Positions 64,000 to 64,000 of a stretch of DNA of 64,000 bases are shown here, piece after piece. Below the pieces are notes generated by a model. The model was not told the DNA's origin. It did no database searches and worked only from the letters and a program-made list of their open reading frames with translations. Position numbers and translations under genes: made by a program. This DNA comes from [Actinomadura] parvosata subsp. kistnae (lineage in GTDB: Bacteria > Actinomycetota > Actinomycetes > Streptosporangiales > Streptosporangiaceae), in NCBI RefSeq assembly GCF_900323885.1, contig NZ_OOHJ01000018.1:1599001-1663000 (forward strand), in the 5' to 3' direction. How positions within the stretch are numbered: the stretch's first letter is position 1; each line of letters begins with the position of its first letter.

Positions 64000-64000
64000 G

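Overview
The window is high-GC DNA with strong third-position G/C bias, many GTG starts and overlapping ATGA/GTGA junctions. It carries a pSAM2-type actinomycete integrative element, a Tat-dependent molybdoenzyme and many TetR/MarR regulators. All of this points to a filamentous actinomycete, perhaps Streptosporangiaceae-like; the genus is an inference.

Layout. (1) 1-6723: the end of an unknown gene, a minus-strand WXG100/DUF6571-like pair, and then a two-gene plus-strand unit. Its first gene is a very large STAND-type P-loop NTPase with TPR-like repeats and a C-terminal ADP-ribosylglycohydrolase domain. It overlaps a PfkB sugar kinase by 8 bp. (2) 6745-19323: an actinomycete integrative and conjugative element (AICE). 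The minus-strand operon runs from a small conserved gene through traB, a DUF2637 membrane protein, several tiny proteins, a RepSA-like initiator and an excisionase to a tyrosine integrase. A divergent GntR (KorSA-like) repressor has two matching palindromic operators. An XRE regulator, a second GntR gene split by an IS256-family element with a 9-bp target duplication, a Nudix gene (Pif-like candidate) and a P-loop ATPase follow. (3) 19909-34690: a single-strand defence cassette with a type III-like Res helicase-nuclease, a Mod methyltransferase, a UvrD helicase fused to a Fe-S PD-(D/E)XK nuclease, a HerA ATPase, a NurA nuclease, a Dam-type adenine methylase and a HEPN-motif protein. A 3' fragment of tRNA-Arg(CCT) at about 35161-35206 looks like the right attachment scar of an island lying to its left.

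(4) 35325-40310: an IS5-like element, an SDR gene whose start codon directly abuts the IS end, a MarR/FAD-monooxygenase pair, and remnants of another SDR, an amidase and an MFS transporter. (5) 40320-56672: chromosomal accessory genes. These are a TPR-like protein, a flavoprotein disulfide reductase with a small membrane protein and TetR regulator, two lipoproteins, a secreted S1 protease, an ArsR/MFS pair with a heptad-repeat tail, MarR/SDR, DUF4097, MarR, an NmrA-like protein, a SUKH-like remnant and a HEAT-repeat protein. (6) 56930-64000: a deleted copy of the TPR-like gene, a three-subunit PaoABC-like molybdenum aldehyde oxidase with a divergent TetR and paired operators, a LysR remnant, a T-arm-like tRNA scar and a DUF6461-like gene running off the right edge.

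Two systems stand out. One is the STAND-TPR-ADP-ribosylglycohydrolase plus PfkB pair (2376-6723), an NLR-like architecture whose effector resembles the E. coli YegU/YegV enzyme pair. The other is the seven-gene Res-Mod-UvrD/nuclease-HerA-NurA-Dam-HEPN cassette (19909-34690), which matches no named defence system I can recognise as a whole.
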